Shown: positions 1-9,052 of the stretch, piece by piece | How the letters are laid out: each line of letters begins with the position of its first letter | How positions within the stretch are numbered: the stretch's first letter is position 1 | Assembly (NCBI RefSeq): GCF_002005205.3 | Contig: NZ_CP019702.2 | Location: forward strand, 1,368,001 to 1,432,000 | Direction: 5' to 3' | Length of the DNA stretch: 64,000 nucleotides | Origin: Rhizobium rhizogenes | GTDB taxonomy: Bacteria > Pseudomonadota > Alphaproteobacteria > Rhizobiales > Rhizobiaceae | Notes under the pieces: generated by a model | What the model saw: only the letters and a program-made list of their open reading frames with translations | Databases searched by the model: none | Told to the model about the DNA's origin: nothing | Position numbers and translations under genes: made by a program

Positions 1-540
1 GCTGCCGCTACGCCCTTGAAGCTGTTCAGCGCGATTGCGGTCGTGAAAAATCCCTGGGTGGGAAAAGGCTTCGTCGAAAACCTGAAGCCGGAAATCCATG
101 CCGGTGCGCCCGTGCTGGGTGAATTGCTGACGAAGATGATCCTCGATGCGGTCGGCTCGGGCGAAGCTGTGGAGGCCTATGGCAAGGCGGCGGTCGTCGG
201 GCTGGATGGCGAGATCGAACATGCGTCCGCGCTCATCCACACGCTGCGGTTTGGCAATCACTATCGCCAGGCGGTTGGCGCGAAATCTTACCTGGCCTTC
301 TGTAACACCCGTGGTCCGGGCAATGCACCGATCATGATCCCGCTGATGGACAAGAATGATGAAGGCCGCCGTTCGCATTATCTGACCATCCAGACCGCCA
401 TTCCCGATGCCCCGGCCGCCGATGAGATCGTCGTCGCACTCGGCGCTTCGGTTGGCGGCCGGCCCCATCACCGCATTGGCGACCGTTACCAGGATCTGCA
501 GGATCTCGGTCAGGACGTTGCCAACCCGGCCGGCGTTTGA
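1..540 (+). CDS. Amino acid synthesis (DUF1185, AA_synth) family protein, 5' end outside window
   Basis: The frame is open from base 1, so the N-terminus is missing and 179 residues are visible. The run AVVKNPWVGKGFVENLKPEI, the GAKSYLAFCNTRGPGNAP block and the C-terminal GGRPHHRIGDRYQD are typical of the AA_synth/DUF1185 family, whose members are about 190 residues and have no firmly assigned reaction. An internal TTG at 16 could be read as a start, but the conserved sequence continues upstream of it, so truncation by the window edge is the better reading. The gene ends 10 bases before the next one and is clearly co-transcribed with the catabolic operon. DUF1185 genes tend to accompany N-heterocycle or amide degradation genes; a role in handling a pathway intermediate is inference. 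Confidence 0.8.
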   Translation, partial: AAATPLKLFSAIAVVKNPWVGKGFVENLKPEIHAGAPVLGELLTKMILDAVGSGEAVEAYGKAAVVGLDGEIEHASALIHTLRFGNHYRQAVGAKSYLAFCNTRGPGNAPIMIPLMDKNDEGRRSHYLTIQTAIPDAPAADEIVVALGASVGGRPHHRIGDRYQDLQDLGQDVANPAGV

Positions 541-550
541 GGGTGATATA

Positions 551-1396
551 ATGCAGGAGGGCGCCACCACCTCACGGGTCAATGTTGCAAAGGCAGGTGC
601 TGCCGCGCTCCCTCGCAAGACGACCGAGGGCGGGGCGGCTTATTTCGAAGCCGGTGCGGGTGAGGATCTGATCCTCATCCACGGCGTCGGCATGCGGCTT
701 GAAGCATGGGAGCCGCAGATCGAAGTTTTTTCCCGGACGCACCGTGTCATCGCGGTCGATATGCCGGGCCATGGCGGCAGCGCACGTTTGGCCGCGGGCA
801 GCACGCTTACGGATTTTGTCGGCTGGTTCGGCCGTTTTCTTGACGATATGCGGATCGCACGCGCCAATGTTGCCGGCCATTCCATGGGCGCATTGATTTC
901 CGGTGGAGCGGCAGCAACCTTCGGAGATCGCATTGCGCGCGTCGGTTACCTGAACGGCGTCTATCGCCGTGATCCGGTGGCAAAGGCAGCGGTGCTTGCC
1001 CGTGCGGCGGCGATCCGCACCGAGGGCGTGGACAAGGAAGGTCCGCTGCTGCGCTGGTTCGGCGATGACGCCAAGAGCCAGCATGCGCGGGAACTGACAC
1101 GCGGCTGGCTGGAAATGGTCGACCCGGAAGGTTACGCAGTTGCCTACACGGCCTTTGCGGGTGGGGATGAGACCTATGCGGATCGCTGGCCTTCGGTCGC
1201 TTGCCCCGCGCTTTTCCTGACTGGTTCTGATGATCCGAATTCGACGCCGCTGATGGCCGAGCAGATGGCGGCAATCACGCCGCGCGGTTACGCTCGCATC
1301 GTCGAGGCGCACCGGCATATGGTCAATCTGACCGCACCTGAAACTGTCAATGCACTGATGGCCGAATGGCTGGCTATTGAGGAGGAGCCGCAATGA
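551..1396 (+). CDS. Alpha/beta hydrolase, TgnD-like (N-methylformamido-methylene-succinate hydrolase type)
   Basis: A 281-residue alpha/beta hydrolase. The oxyanion motif ILIHGVGM is near residue 42, the nucleophile elbow GHSMG has Ser111, an Asp lies in LTGSDDPNS, and the catalytic His is in EAHRHMVNL near the C-terminus. I chose the ATG at 551; the frame is open further upstream but that part overlaps the preceding gene and has no hydrolase similarity. The stop overlaps the next start by four bases (ATGA), so translation is coupled to the flavin reductase. Hydrolases of this class cleave acyl-amide or enamide products after oxidative pyridine-ring opening (vitamin B6 and trigonelline pathways). 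The TgnD-like role, releasing succinate semialdehyde, methylamine, formate and CO2, is inferred from the neighbours. Confidence 0.82.
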   Translation: MQEGATTSRVNVAKAGAAALPRKTTEGGAAYFEAGAGEDLILIHGVGMRLEAWEPQIEVFSRTHRVIAVDMPGHGGSARLAAGSTLTDFVGWFGRFLDDMRIARANVAGHSMGALISGGAAATFGDRIARVGYLNGVYRRDPVAKAAVLARAAAIRTEGVDKEGPLLRWFGDDAKSQHARELTRGWLEMVDPEGYAVAYTAFAGGDETYADRWPSVACPALFLTGSDDPNSTPLMAEQMAAITPRGYARIVEAHRHMVNLTAPETVNALMAEWLAIEEEPQ

Positions 1397-2331
1397 CTGT
1401 TGCAACCCTTGACCCGCGCGCTCTGCGCGACGCATTCGGCGCTTTCGTGACGGGAGTAACGATCGTGACCACGCGGGATGACGCGGGAAAGCCGGTGGGC
1501 TTCACCGCAAATTCCTTCACTTCCGTTTCGCTCGACCCGCCGCTGCTGTTGATCTGCCTCGCACGCACCTCGCGCAATTTCGCGACGATGACCGGCGCGA
1601 AGAACTTTGCCGTCAACATTCTGTCGGAAAGTCAGAAGGACCTGTCCAACACCTTCGCTCGTCCGGTGGAGGATCGTTTCGCCGCAGCCGCCTGGTCGGA
1701 TGCGCCGCAGGGATCGCCCGTCTTCGCTGATGTTGCGGCCTGGTTTGAGTGCTCCATGCAGGAGGTTATCGAGGCGGGCGATCACGTCATCCTGCTCGGC
1801 CGCATTGGTGCTTTCGACAATAGCGGCCTGAACGGTCTGGGCTATGCGCGTGGCGGTTATTTCACGCCGATGCTGGCCGCCAAGGCGGTCTCGGCGGCAG
1901 CCGAGGGCGAAATTACGGTTGGCGCCGTGCTGGAGCGGCGCGGCGAGATTTACCTCGTTGGTGATGACGTGCTGTCGCTGCCCGGCTGTGTCGTCGCAGG
2001 CGGTGATCCCGTTGCGGCGCTGACGTCGCGCCTTGAGGAGTTGACGGGCCTCTCCGTCAGGACGGGCTTCCTCTACTCCGTTTATGAAAACAAGGCGGAT
2101 GGACGCCAGCATATCGTCTACCATGCGCTCGCCGAGGGTGACGACGCGCCGGAACAGGGTCGTTTCCTGTTGCCGAGTGCGCTTGGCTCCACAAAATTCG
2201 ATTCCGCCGCGACCGCGGATATCGTCAATCGTTTCGCGCTGGAAAGCTCCATCGGCAATTTCGGTGTCTATGTCGGCAACGAGACCGCCGGCAAGGTCCA
2301 TCCCATTTCCATGAAGGGGGTAAACCCATGA
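1393..2331 (+). CDS. Flavin reductase (TgnA-like) with C-terminal degenerate Nudix-like extension
   Basis: A 312-residue protein. Residues about 8-160 form an FMN-binding split-barrel flavin reductase, with FVTGVTIVTTR, GFTANSFTSVSLDPP and NFAVNIL as family hallmarks. This domain supplies reduced flavin to a two-component monooxygenase, here the gene directly downstream. Residues about 172-312 are extra compared with the usual 160-180 residue reductases. They look Nudix-like (VGAVLERRGEIYLVG, then LPGCVVAGGD and SRLEELTGL), but the Nudix box has lost the expected REUxEE residues, so hydrolysis is unlikely. Start and stop overlap the neighbours by four bases each, showing tight translational coupling. 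The assignment as the reductase of a trigonelline-type monooxygenase is inference from synteny. Confidence 0.85.
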   Translation: MTVATLDPRALRDAFGAFVTGVTIVTTRDDAGKPVGFTANSFTSVSLDPPLLLICLARTSRNFATMTGAKNFAVNILSESQKDLSNTFARPVEDRFAAAAWSDAPQGSPVFADVAAWFECSMQEVIEAGDHVILLGRIGAFDNSGLNGLGYARGGYFTPMLAAKAVSAAAEGEITVGAVLERRGEIYLVGDDVLSLPGCVVAGGDPVAALTSRLEELTGLSVRTGFLYSVYENKADGRQHIVYHALAEGDDAPEQGRFLLPSALGSTKFDSAATADIVNRFALESSIGNFGVYVGNETAGKVHPISMKGVNP

Positions 2332-3368
2332 AATTTTCGCTCTTCGTCCACATGGAACGGCTGGACGCCTCGCAGGATCACAAGACGCTTTATGAAGAGT
2401 TCGTCACCCTTTGCGAAATCGCCGATCGCGGCGGCATGCATGCCATCTGGACCGGCGAACATCACGGCATGGATTTCACCATTGCCCCGAACCCCTTCGT
2501 AACGATTGCCGATCTTGCGCGCCGCACGAAGACGGCACGTCTCGGCACCGGCACGGTCATCGCGCCCTTCTGGCATCCGATCAAACTGGCGGGTGAAGCG
2601 GCGATGACGGATCTCATCTGCGATGGTCGCCTTGATATCGGCATTGCCCGCGGTGCCTATTCCTTTGAATATGAACGGCTGCTTCCCGGCCTCGACGCCT
2701 GGGGTGCCGGCCAGCGCATGCGCGAGCTGATCCCGGCCGTTAAAGGCGTCTGGGCGGGCGACTACGCTCATGATGGTGAATTCTACAAATTCCCCGCTAC
2801 CACGTCGGCTCCCAAACCGCTGCAGCAGCCTTTCCCGCCGATCTGGGTGGCGGCGCGTGATCCGAATTCGCATGAATTCGCCGTCGCCAATGATTGCAAC
2901 GTGCAGGTGACGCCGCTGTGGCAGGGCGATGACGAGGTGGAAACCCTGATGGGCCGCTTCAACGATGCATGCGCCAAAAACCCGGAAAAACAGCGGCCGA
3001 AAATCATGCTGCTGCGCCACACTTACGTTGGTTCCGATGAAGCCGATATCGCGCAGGCGGCGCATGAGATGAGCGTTTATTACAATTACTTCTTCGCCTG
3101 GTTCAAAAACGAGAAGCCGGTTCATCAGGGCCTCATCGAGCGCATTGCAGCGGAGGATATTGCTGGAAACGCCATGCTTTCCGGCGATGTCATGCGCAAG
3201 AACAACGTTGTCGGCGATGCCGATGAGGTCATTACCCGGCTTAAAGCCTATGAGGCCATGGGTTACGACGAATATTCCTTCTGGATCGACACCGGCATGA
3301 GCTTCGAGCGGAAGAAAGCCTCGCTGGAGCGTTTCCTTTCCGATGTCATGCCGGCTTTCAAGGAGTAA
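2328..3368 (+). CDS. LLM-class flavin-dependent monooxygenase (TgnB-like oxygenase component)
   Basis: A 346-residue luciferase-like monooxygenase with a TIM-barrel flavin site. It shows the LLM patterns IWTGEHHG near the N-terminus, TARLGTGTVIAPFWHPIKLAGE, LDIGIARGAY and PPIWVAARDPNSHEFA. Such enzymes use reduced FMN or FAD and O2; in the trigonelline and pyridine pathways the LLM subunit opens the pyridine ring. Its start overlaps the stop of the flavin reductase (ATGA), which fits a two-component oxygenase-reductase pair made in equal amounts. The substrate cannot be read from the sequence. N-methylnicotinate is proposed because all five expected enzyme activities lie in this operon. Confidence 0.88.
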   Translation: MKFSLFVHMERLDASQDHKTLYEEFVTLCEIADRGGMHAIWTGEHHGMDFTIAPNPFVTIADLARRTKTARLGTGTVIAPFWHPIKLAGEAAMTDLICDGRLDIGIARGAYSFEYERLLPGLDAWGAGQRMRELIPAVKGVWAGDYAHDGEFYKFPATTSAPKPLQQPFPPIWVAARDPNSHEFAVANDCNVQVTPLWQGDDEVETLMGRFNDACAKNPEKQRPKIMLLRHTYVGSDEADIAQAAHEMSVYYNYFFAWFKNEKPVHQGLIERIAAEDIAGNAMLSGDVMRKNNVVGDADEVITRLKAYEAMGYDEYSFWIDTGMSFERKKASLERFLSDVMPAFKE

Positions 3369-3371
3369 GTG

Positions 3372-4838
3372 ATGCGCCGTTTTCAGTGCTATATCGACGG
3401 ACGTTTCGAGGATGGCGAGGCGAGCTTTTCAAGCCTTGATCCGGCAACCGGCACGGCATGGGCCGAAATGCCGGAAAGCCGGGAAGCGGATATCGGCCGC
3501 GCGGTCGAGGCCGCGCACCGGGCGCTTTATGAGGATGCGGCTTGGTCGAAGCTGACGGCGACGCAGCGTGGCAAGCTGCTTTACCGGCTGGCCGATCTGG
3601 TTGCGGAAAATGCAAAGACGCTGGCCGAGCTCGAAACCCGCGATACCGGCAAGATCATCCGCGAAACCTCCGCCCAGATTGCCTATGTCGCGGATTATTA
3701 CCGCTATTATGCCGGGCTCGCCGACAAGATCGAGGGCGCTTATCTGCCGATCGACAAGCCGGATATGGATGTCTGGCTGCGGCGCGAGCCGGTTGGCGTG
3801 GTAGCAGCCATTGTGCCGTGGAACAGCCAGCTGTTTCTTGCTGCCGTCAAGATCGGCCCGGCGCTCGCCGCCGGCTGCACCATCGTCGTCAAGGCGTCGG
3901 AAGATGGGCCCGCGCCACTGCTGGAATTTGCCCGGCTGGTGCATGAGGCCGGTTTTCCAGCTGGCGTCGTTAATATCGTTACCGGTTTCGGCGCGTCCTG
4001 CGGCACCGCGCTCACTACACATCCGAAGGTAGCGCACATCGCCTTTACCGGCGGGCCGGAAACGGCACGTCATATCGTGCGCAATTCGGCTGAAAACCTA
4101 GCATCGACATCGCTGGAACTCGGCGGCAAGTCGCCGATCCTCGTTTTCGCCGATGCCGATCTTGAGAGCGCCGCCAATGCGCAGGTGGCGGGCATTTTTG
4201 CCGCGACCGGCCAAAGCTGTGTCGCCGGCTCGCGGCTGATTATCGAAAGAAGCGTCAAGGACCGTTTCCTCCAGATTCTGGCGGCGAAGGCCGAGGCGAT
4301 CCGTATCGGTTCGCCGCTGGATATGGCGACGGAAGTGGGGCCATTGGCGACGGAGCGCCAGCGCAAGCACATCGTCTCACTGGTTTCCGCTTCCGTGGAT
4401 GCCGGTGCGAAAGTGGTTACCGGTGGTGAGCCTCTGGATGGTGACGGCTATTTCTATCGGCCGACCATTCTTGATTGCGATGGCATCCGTTCGCCGTCCA
4501 TGGAAAAGGAATTTTTCGGCCCCGTTCTTTCGGTCGTTTCCTTTGAGACCGAGGCGGAAGCCATCGCGCTCGCCAATGATACCGTCTACGGCCTTGCCTC
4601 AGGTGTTTTCACGCAGAACCTGACACGCGCCCATCGGCTGATGAAGGCGATCCGTGCCGGCATCGTCTGGGTGAACACCTATCGCGCCGTCTCGCCGATC
4701 GCGCCTTTCGGTGGCTTTGGCCTGTCGGGTGATGGACGTGAAGGCGGGCTTGCGGCGGCGCTTGATTACACGCGTACCAAGACCATATGGCTGCGTACCT
4801 CCGACGACCCGATCCCCGATCCTTTCGTGATGCGGTGA
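3372..4838 (+). CDS. Aldehyde dehydrogenase (TgnC-like)
   Basis: An NAD(P)-dependent aldehyde dehydrogenase of 488 residues. It has the PWNSQLF cofactor segment, the catalytic Glu in LELGGKSP, the catalytic Cys in GQSCVAGSR and the C-terminal SPIAPFGGFGLSGDGREGG. I prefer the ATG at 3372, six bases after AGGAG (3361-3365), over the GTG three bases earlier. It follows the LLM monooxygenase after only three bases. In the trigonelline pathway TgnC oxidises the semialdehyde (hydroxybutyrolactone) formed by ring opening, which is the role proposed here. The enzyme is distinct from the second dehydrogenase at 9053, as expected if each acts on a different semialdehyde. Confidence 0.85.
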   Translation: MRRFQCYIDGRFEDGEASFSSLDPATGTAWAEMPESREADIGRAVEAAHRALYEDAAWSKLTATQRGKLLYRLADLVAENAKTLAELETRDTGKIIRETSAQIAYVADYYRYYAGLADKIEGAYLPIDKPDMDVWLRREPVGVVAAIVPWNSQLFLAAVKIGPALAAGCTIVVKASEDGPAPLLEFARLVHEAGFPAGVVNIVTGFGASCGTALTTHPKVAHIAFTGGPETARHIVRNSAENLASTSLELGGKSPILVFADADLESAANAQVAGIFAATGQSCVAGSRLIIERSVKDRFLQILAAKAEAIRIGSPLDMATEVGPLATERQRKHIVSLVSASVDAGAKVVTGGEPLDGDGYFYRPTILDCDGIRSPSMEKEFFGPVLSVVSFETEAEAIALANDTVYGLASGVFTQNLTRAHRLMKAIRAGIVWVNTYRAVSPIAPFGGFGLSGDGREGGLAAALDYTRTKTIWLRTSDDPIPDPFVMR

Positions 4839-4842
4839 GCCG

Positions 4843-5157
4843 ATGTTTTACGAGATCCGCACCTACAGGCTGAAGAACGGCGCCATCCCGGCCTATCTCA
4901 AGGTCGTGGAGGAAGAGGGTATCGAAATCCAGAAAAGCCACCTTGGCGAACTGGTGGGTTACTTCTTTTCCGAGATCGGCCCGATCAACGAGATCGTCCA
5001 TATCTGGGCTTTTGCGAGCCTTGATGACCGGGAGGAGCGGCGCGCAAAGCTGATGGCCGATCCGCGCTGGTTATCGTTTCTGCCGAAAATTCGCGACCTT
5101 ATCGAAGTCGCTGAAAACAAGATCATGAAGCCGGCGCGTTTTTCTCCGCTCGTGTGA
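4843..5157 (+). CDS. NIPSNAP family protein
   Basis: A 104-residue single-domain NIPSNAP protein (dimeric alpha+beta barrel, ferredoxin-like). The family pattern is clear: MFYEIRTYRLKNG at the start, LVGYFFSEIGPINEIVHIWAF in the middle and the end RFSPL. It starts four bases after the aldehyde dehydrogenase stop, so it belongs to the same transcript. Small NIPSNAP proteins are frequent in catabolic operons. Their biochemical role is unsettled; binding or isomerising an unstable intermediate is possible but not shown here. Confidence 0.85.
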   Translation: MFYEIRTYRLKNGAIPAYLKVVEEEGIEIQKSHLGELVGYFFSEIGPINEIVHIWAFASLDDREERRAKLMADPRWLSFLPKIRDLIEVAENKIMKPARFSPLV

Positions 5158-5214
5158 AAGCCGCCGGCCGCGACGTGCATGCCAACGACAAGCTCTAAAA
5201 CGGAGTAAGGGAAC

Positions 5215-6225
5215 ATGAGATCGAAACTGGTATTGACGACATGCGCAGCACTTTTTGCCCTTGGCGCATCTGCCGAGGCGAATGATCTGGTTTTTTCCAG
5301 CTGGGGAGGAACCACACAGGACGCCCAGAAGGCGGCCTGGGCCGATAAATTCATGGTATCGACCGGCATCAATGTGGTGCAGGACGGTCCGACCGACTAC
5401 GGCAAGCTGAAGGCCATGGTTGAGGCCAACGGCGTGACCTGGGATGTGGTCGATGTCGAAGGCGACTATGCCGCGCAGGCCGGACCGAAAGGCCTGCTGG
5501 AGAAACTCGACTTTTCCGTCATCGACAAGACGAAGCTCGATCCGCGTTTCGTGACGGACTATTCCGTCGGCAGCTTTTATTACTCCTTCGTCATCGGCTG
5601 CAATGTCGATGCCGTGGCCGCCTGCCCCAAGAGCTGGGCGGACCTGTTCGATACGGCAAAGTTTCCCGGCAAGCGCACTTTCTACAAGTGGTCTGCTCCG
5701 GGCGTGATCGAAGCCGCCCTTCTTGCCGATGGTGTGACTGCCGACAAGCTCTATCCGCTCGATCTCGACCGTGCTTTCAAGAAGCTCGATACGATCAAAT
5801 CCGATATCATCTGGTGGTCGGGTGGCGCGCAGTCGCAGCAGTTGATCGCATCGGCGGAAGCGCCCTTCGGCAGCGTCTGGAACGGCCGCATGACGGCGCT
5901 TGAGAAAAGCGGCGTGAAGGTGGAGACCTCCTGGGAACAGAACATCACCGCAGCGGATTCCCTCGTCGTGCCCAAGGGAACGAAGAACAGGGATGCGGCG
6001 ATGAAGTTCATCGCACTCGCCACCTCCGCGCAGGCGCAGGCGGATATGGCGAGTGCGACCGGTTACGCCCCTGTTAATATCGAATCCGCCAAGCTGATGG
6101 ATCCGGAAACGGCAAAAACCCTGCCGGACCAGCAGACCGCGAGCCAGGTCGATGCCGATATGAGCTACTGGGCACAGCATCGCGATGAAATCGGCGAGCG
6201 CTGGTACGCCTGGCAGGCGAAATAA
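5215..6225 (+). CDS. ABC transporter periplasmic substrate-binding protein, polyamine (PotD/PotF-like) type
   Basis: A 336-residue periplasmic binding protein. The Sec signal peptide covers about residues 1-22 (MRSKLVLTT...GASAEA) and is followed by NDLVFSSWGGTTQDAQ, typical of the spermidine/putrescine-binding family. Bases 5158-5214 separate it from the NIPSNAP gene and carry an AGTAAGGGAAC ribosome site. Two permeases and an ATPase follow directly, making a complete PotFGHI-like importer. The importer sits inside the degradation operon, so its ligand is probably the substrate: a small quaternary or cationic amine such as trigonelline would suit this family. The ligand is inferred. Confidence 0.88.
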   Translation: MRSKLVLTTCAALFALGASAEANDLVFSSWGGTTQDAQKAAWADKFMVSTGINVVQDGPTDYGKLKAMVEANGVTWDVVDVEGDYAAQAGPKGLLEKLDFSVIDKTKLDPRFVTDYSVGSFYYSFVIGCNVDAVAACPKSWADLFDTAKFPGKRTFYKWSAPGVIEAALLADGVTADKLYPLDLDRAFKKLDTIKSDIIWWSGGAQSQQLIASAEAPFGSVWNGRMTALEKSGVKVETSWEQNITAADSLVVPKGTKNRDAAMKFIALATSAQAQADMASATGYAPVNIESAKLMDPETAKTLPDQQTASQVDADMSYWAQHRDEIGERWYAWQAK

Positions 6226-6232
6226 GATAACG

Positions 6233-6256
6233 GCGCGGGCAGCGAAGCGCCCGCGC
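6233..6256 (+). terminator. Hairpin between binding-protein gene and permeases (attenuator / mRNA stabiliser)
   Basis: GCGCGGGC (6233-6240) pairs perfectly with GCCCGCGC (6249-6256) around an 8-base loop and is followed by GATTTT. It lies just after the binding-protein stop. In ABC operons such hairpins often protect the binding-protein message and let only part of transcription continue into the permease genes. Partial termination is inferred. Confidence 0.5.
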
Positions 6257-6284
6257 GATTTTCCAAGTCCGGGGAGGTTTGGAC

Positions 6285-7160
6285 ATGGTCTCGCTAACCG
6301 ATGAAACAGTCAGCACGAAGGCGAGGGCGCGAATGCCCTTCCGGCCCGGCAGTTTTGCCGCCACCCTGCCGGCGCTGGTTCTGCTTGTCCTGTTCTTCGT
6401 CGTTCCGGTTCTGATCCTGCTGTCGCGCAGCATTACCGAGCCCGTCTTCGGCCTCGGCAACTATGCGGCACTGCTGGGCAGCTCCACCTATCTGAAGATC
6501 TTCTTCAACACCTTCGTGGTGTCGGCGCTGGTAACGGTGGTGTCGCTAGTGATCGGCTTTCCCGTCGCCTGGGCGCTTGCCATCATGCCGGCGCGGCTTG
6601 CCTCCATCGTTTTCGCTATCCTGCTGCTCTCGATGTGGACCAATCTTCTGGCGCGCACCTATGCCTGGATGGTGCTGTTGCAGCGCACGGGTGTGGTGAA
6701 CAAGACGCTGATGAGCCTTGGCATCATCGATCAGCCTCTGCCGCTGGTCAACAATCTCACCGGGGTTACCATCGGCATGACCTATATCATGCTGCCCTTC
6801 ATCATCATTCCGCTCTACGGCGTCATCCGCAAGATCGACCCGGCCATTCTGCAGGCGGCGTCGCTGTGTGGGGCAACCCGTTTGCAGGCGTTGATCCGCA
6901 TTCTCATTCCACTCGCCGCACCCGGCATGATCTCCGGCGCGCTGATGGTCTTCGTCATGTCGCTCGGTTATTTCGTCACCCCGGCGCTGCTCGGTGGCAC
7001 GGCAAACATGATGCTGGCCGAACTGATTGCGCAATTCGTCCAGTCGCTCGTCAACTGGGGCATGGGCGGGGCCGCTGCGCTGGTGCTTCTGGTGGTGACG
7101 CTCACTCTCTACGCCGTGCAGCTCAAATTCTTCGGCGCGGCCGGGGCAGGGGGGCGCTGA
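6285..7160 (+). CDS. ABC transporter permease (PotB/PotH-like)
   Basis: A 291-residue inner-membrane permease with about six hydrophobic segments. The first, PALVLLVLFFVVPVLILL, lies near residues 28-45. The cytoplasmic EAA-like loop is ILQAASLCGATRLQALIRI with downstream IPLAAPGM. The ATG at 6285 sits seven bases after GGGGAGG and is preferred over the in-frame TTG six bases upstream. It forms a heterodimer with the next permease and works with the upstream binding protein and the downstream ATPase. Type-1 (binding-protein-dependent) polyamine-like transporters have exactly this four-gene order. Confidence 0.88.
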   Translation: MVSLTDETVSTKARARMPFRPGSFAATLPALVLLVLFFVVPVLILLSRSITEPVFGLGNYAALLGSSTYLKIFFNTFVVSALVTVVSLVIGFPVAWALAIMPARLASIVFAILLLSMWTNLLARTYAWMVLLQRTGVVNKTLMSLGIIDQPLPLVNNLTGVTIGMTYIMLPFIIIPLYGVIRKIDPAILQAASLCGATRLQALIRILIPLAAPGMISGALMVFVMSLGYFVTPALLGGTANMMLAELIAQFVQSLVNWGMGGAAALVLLVVTLTLYAVQLKFFGAAGAGGR

Positions 7161-7161
7161 C

Positions 7162-7962
7162 ATGCTCTTGAATTATAACAGCCTCGGCCTCTGGAAATGG
7201 CTGCTGCTCCTCATCACCGTGCTGACCTCGGCATTTCTGATCCTCCCGATCATCTTTATCGCCGCTTTGTCCTTCGGTTCGTCGCAATGGCTGATTTTTC
7301 CGCCGCCCGGCTGGACGCTGAAATGGTATGCGGATTTCTTCGCGGACCCGAGATGGCTGGATGCCGCCTGGACGAGCCTGCGCATCGCGCTGATGGTAAC
7401 CGTGCTGTCCGTGCTCATCGGTCTTGTCGCCTCCTTCGGGCTGGTGCGTGGCCGTTTCATCGGACGCGGCACTCTGCGGGCGCTGTTCATGACGCCGATG
7501 ATCCTGCCCGTCGTGGTGCTTGCGGTGGCGCTTTATGCTTTTTTCCTGAAACTCGGTCTTGCCGGCACCACCATCGGTTTCGTCATCGCGCATCTGGTCG
7601 TGGCGTTACCCTTCTCTGTTCTGGCGCTGACTGGTGCGCTGGAGGGTTTCGATAAATCGATCGAGGATGCGGCGGTGCTATGCGGTGCAAGCCCGTTACA
7701 GGCGAAAATCCGCATCACGCTTCCGGCCATCAGCCACGGCCTGTTTTCGGCGGCGATCTTTTCCTTCCTCACCTCCTGGGATGAGGTGGTGCTGGCGATC
7801 TTCATGGCAAGCCCGACATTGCAGACGCTGCCGGTGAAAATCTGGGCGACGCTGCGTCAGGATCTGACGCCTGTCATCGCCGCTGCCTCCACGCTTCTCA
7901 TCGCGGTGACCATCATTCTCATGCTGCTTGTCGCGGCTGTGCGAAAAGGACTGAAAACATGA
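7162..7962 (+). CDS. ABC transporter permease (PotC/PotI-like)
   Basis: A 266-residue second permease of the same importer, starting one base after the first permease stops. It has six predicted membrane helices and an EAA loop, EDAAVLCGASPLQAKIRITLP, at about residues 170-190. The stop overlaps the ATPase start by four bases (ATGA). With the preceding protein it forms the membrane channel. Assignment to the PotC/PotI class comes from the context and the short periplasmic N-terminal region WLIFPPPGWTLKWYADFF, which is characteristic of this subfamily. Confidence 0.88.
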   Translation: MLLNYNSLGLWKWLLLLITVLTSAFLILPIIFIAALSFGSSQWLIFPPPGWTLKWYADFFADPRWLDAAWTSLRIALMVTVLSVLIGLVASFGLVRGRFIGRGTLRALFMTPMILPVVVLAVALYAFFLKLGLAGTTIGFVIAHLVVALPFSVLALTGALEGFDKSIEDAAVLCGASPLQAKIRITLPAISHGLFSAAIFSFLTSWDEVVLAIFMASPTLQTLPVKIWATLRQDLTPVIAAASTLLIAVTIILMLLVAAVRKGLKT

Positions 7963-9041
7963 CCAAACCGCTCCTGCAAATTCGCGGCATCCGCAAACAA
8001 TATGGACCGGTCGTCGCCGTTCAGGACGTCAATCTCGACGTGCAGCCGGGCGAGTTCATGACATTTCTCGGGCCGTCCGGCTCGGGCAAGAGCACGACGC
8101 TTTATATTCTGGCCGGCTTCGAGCAGCCGACCGCGGGCGACATCCTGCTGAACGGCGAGAGCCTGCTGTCCACCCCGTCGCACAAGCGTAATATCGGCAT
8201 GGTCTTCCAGCGCTACACCCTGTTTCCGCATCTGTCGGTCGGGGAGAACATCGCCTTTCCGCTGAAGGTCCGCCGCAAGGGCAAGGCGGAAATCGATGCC
8301 AAGGTGAAGGAAATGCTGCGGCTTGTCCGCCTCGAAGGTTTCGAGGACAGGAAGCCCGCGCAGATGTCCGGTGGCCAGCAGCAGCGCGTGGCGCTGGCGC
8401 GCGCACTTGCCTATGATCCGCCGGTACTTTTGATGGATGAGCCGCTGTCGGCGCTCGACAAGAAGCTGCGCGAAGAAATCCAGTTCGAAATTCGCCGCAT
8501 CCACCAGCAGACGGAAGTGACGATCCTTTATGTCACCCACGATCAGGAAGAGGCCTTGCGTCTTTCCGACCGGATCGCCGTGTTTTCGAAAGGGGTGATC
8601 GACCAGATCGGCACGGGGCCGGAGCTTTATGCCCACCCCGCCACCCGCTTCGTGGCCGAATTCATCGGCGACAGTGATTTTATCGCCTGCGATCTCCTTG
8701 CCGCATCGGGTGGCAAGGCAACGGTTTCACTGGGGCAGGATATCGTCTTCGATCATATTCCGATGCATGGCGAGGCCGCGCCGGGCAAGAAGGCGGCGTT
8801 GATGCTGCGCCCCGAGCGCCTGCAGCTCAGCCGCAACCGGTCGGGTTCCTCTGCCGGTTTTCAGGCAACGGTCAGCGACATCACCTTCCTTGGCAACAAC
8901 GTCCACGTGGTTGCCCATACCGGTTCGGGTGAACCGCTCGCGGTCCGTCTGCCCTTCGGCCACGAAGCGATTTCCGGTCTTAACCGGGGCGATCTCGTGC
9001 ATCTCGCCTTCGATCCGGCGTCGGCTCAGGTTTTCTGTTGA
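7959..9041 (+). CDS. ABC transporter ATP-binding protein (PotA-like, with TOBE domain)
   Basis: A 360-residue ATPase. Walker [11 protein letters not shown] is near residues 44-53, the Q-loop is [11 protein letters not shown], the signature [14 protein letters not shown], Walker [12 protein letters not shown] and the H-loop [12 protein letters not shown]-terminal TOBE-like regulatory domain of about 100 residues ([12 protein letters not shown]...) is typical of polyamine, iron and maltose class ATPases. It drives import through the two preceding permeases. Translation is coupled to the upstream permease by an ATGA overlap. Confidence 0.92.
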   Translation: MTKPLLQIRGIRKQYGPVVAVQDVNLDVQPGEFMTFLGPSGSGKSTTLYILAGFEQPTAGDILLNGESLLSTPSHKRNIGMVFQRYTLFPHLSVGENIAFPLKVRRKGKAEIDAKVKEMLRLVRLEGFEDRKPAQMSGGQQQRVALARALAYDPPVLLMDEPLSALDKKLREEIQFEIRRIHQQTEVTILYVTHDQEEALRLSDRIAVFSKGVIDQIGTGPELYAHPATRFVAEFIGDSDFIACDLLAASGGKATVSLGQDIVFDHIPMHGEAAPGKKAALMLRPERLQLSRNRSGSSAGFQATVSDITFLGNNVHVVAHTGSGEPLAVRLPFGHEAISGLNRGDLVHLAFDPASAQVFC

Positions 9042-9052
9042 GGGATTTGCCC

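Noticed and set aside
5158..5214. Short open frame between the NIPSNAP and binding-protein genes
   Set aside because: About 14 codons without a ribosome site or resemblance; more likely plain spacer.
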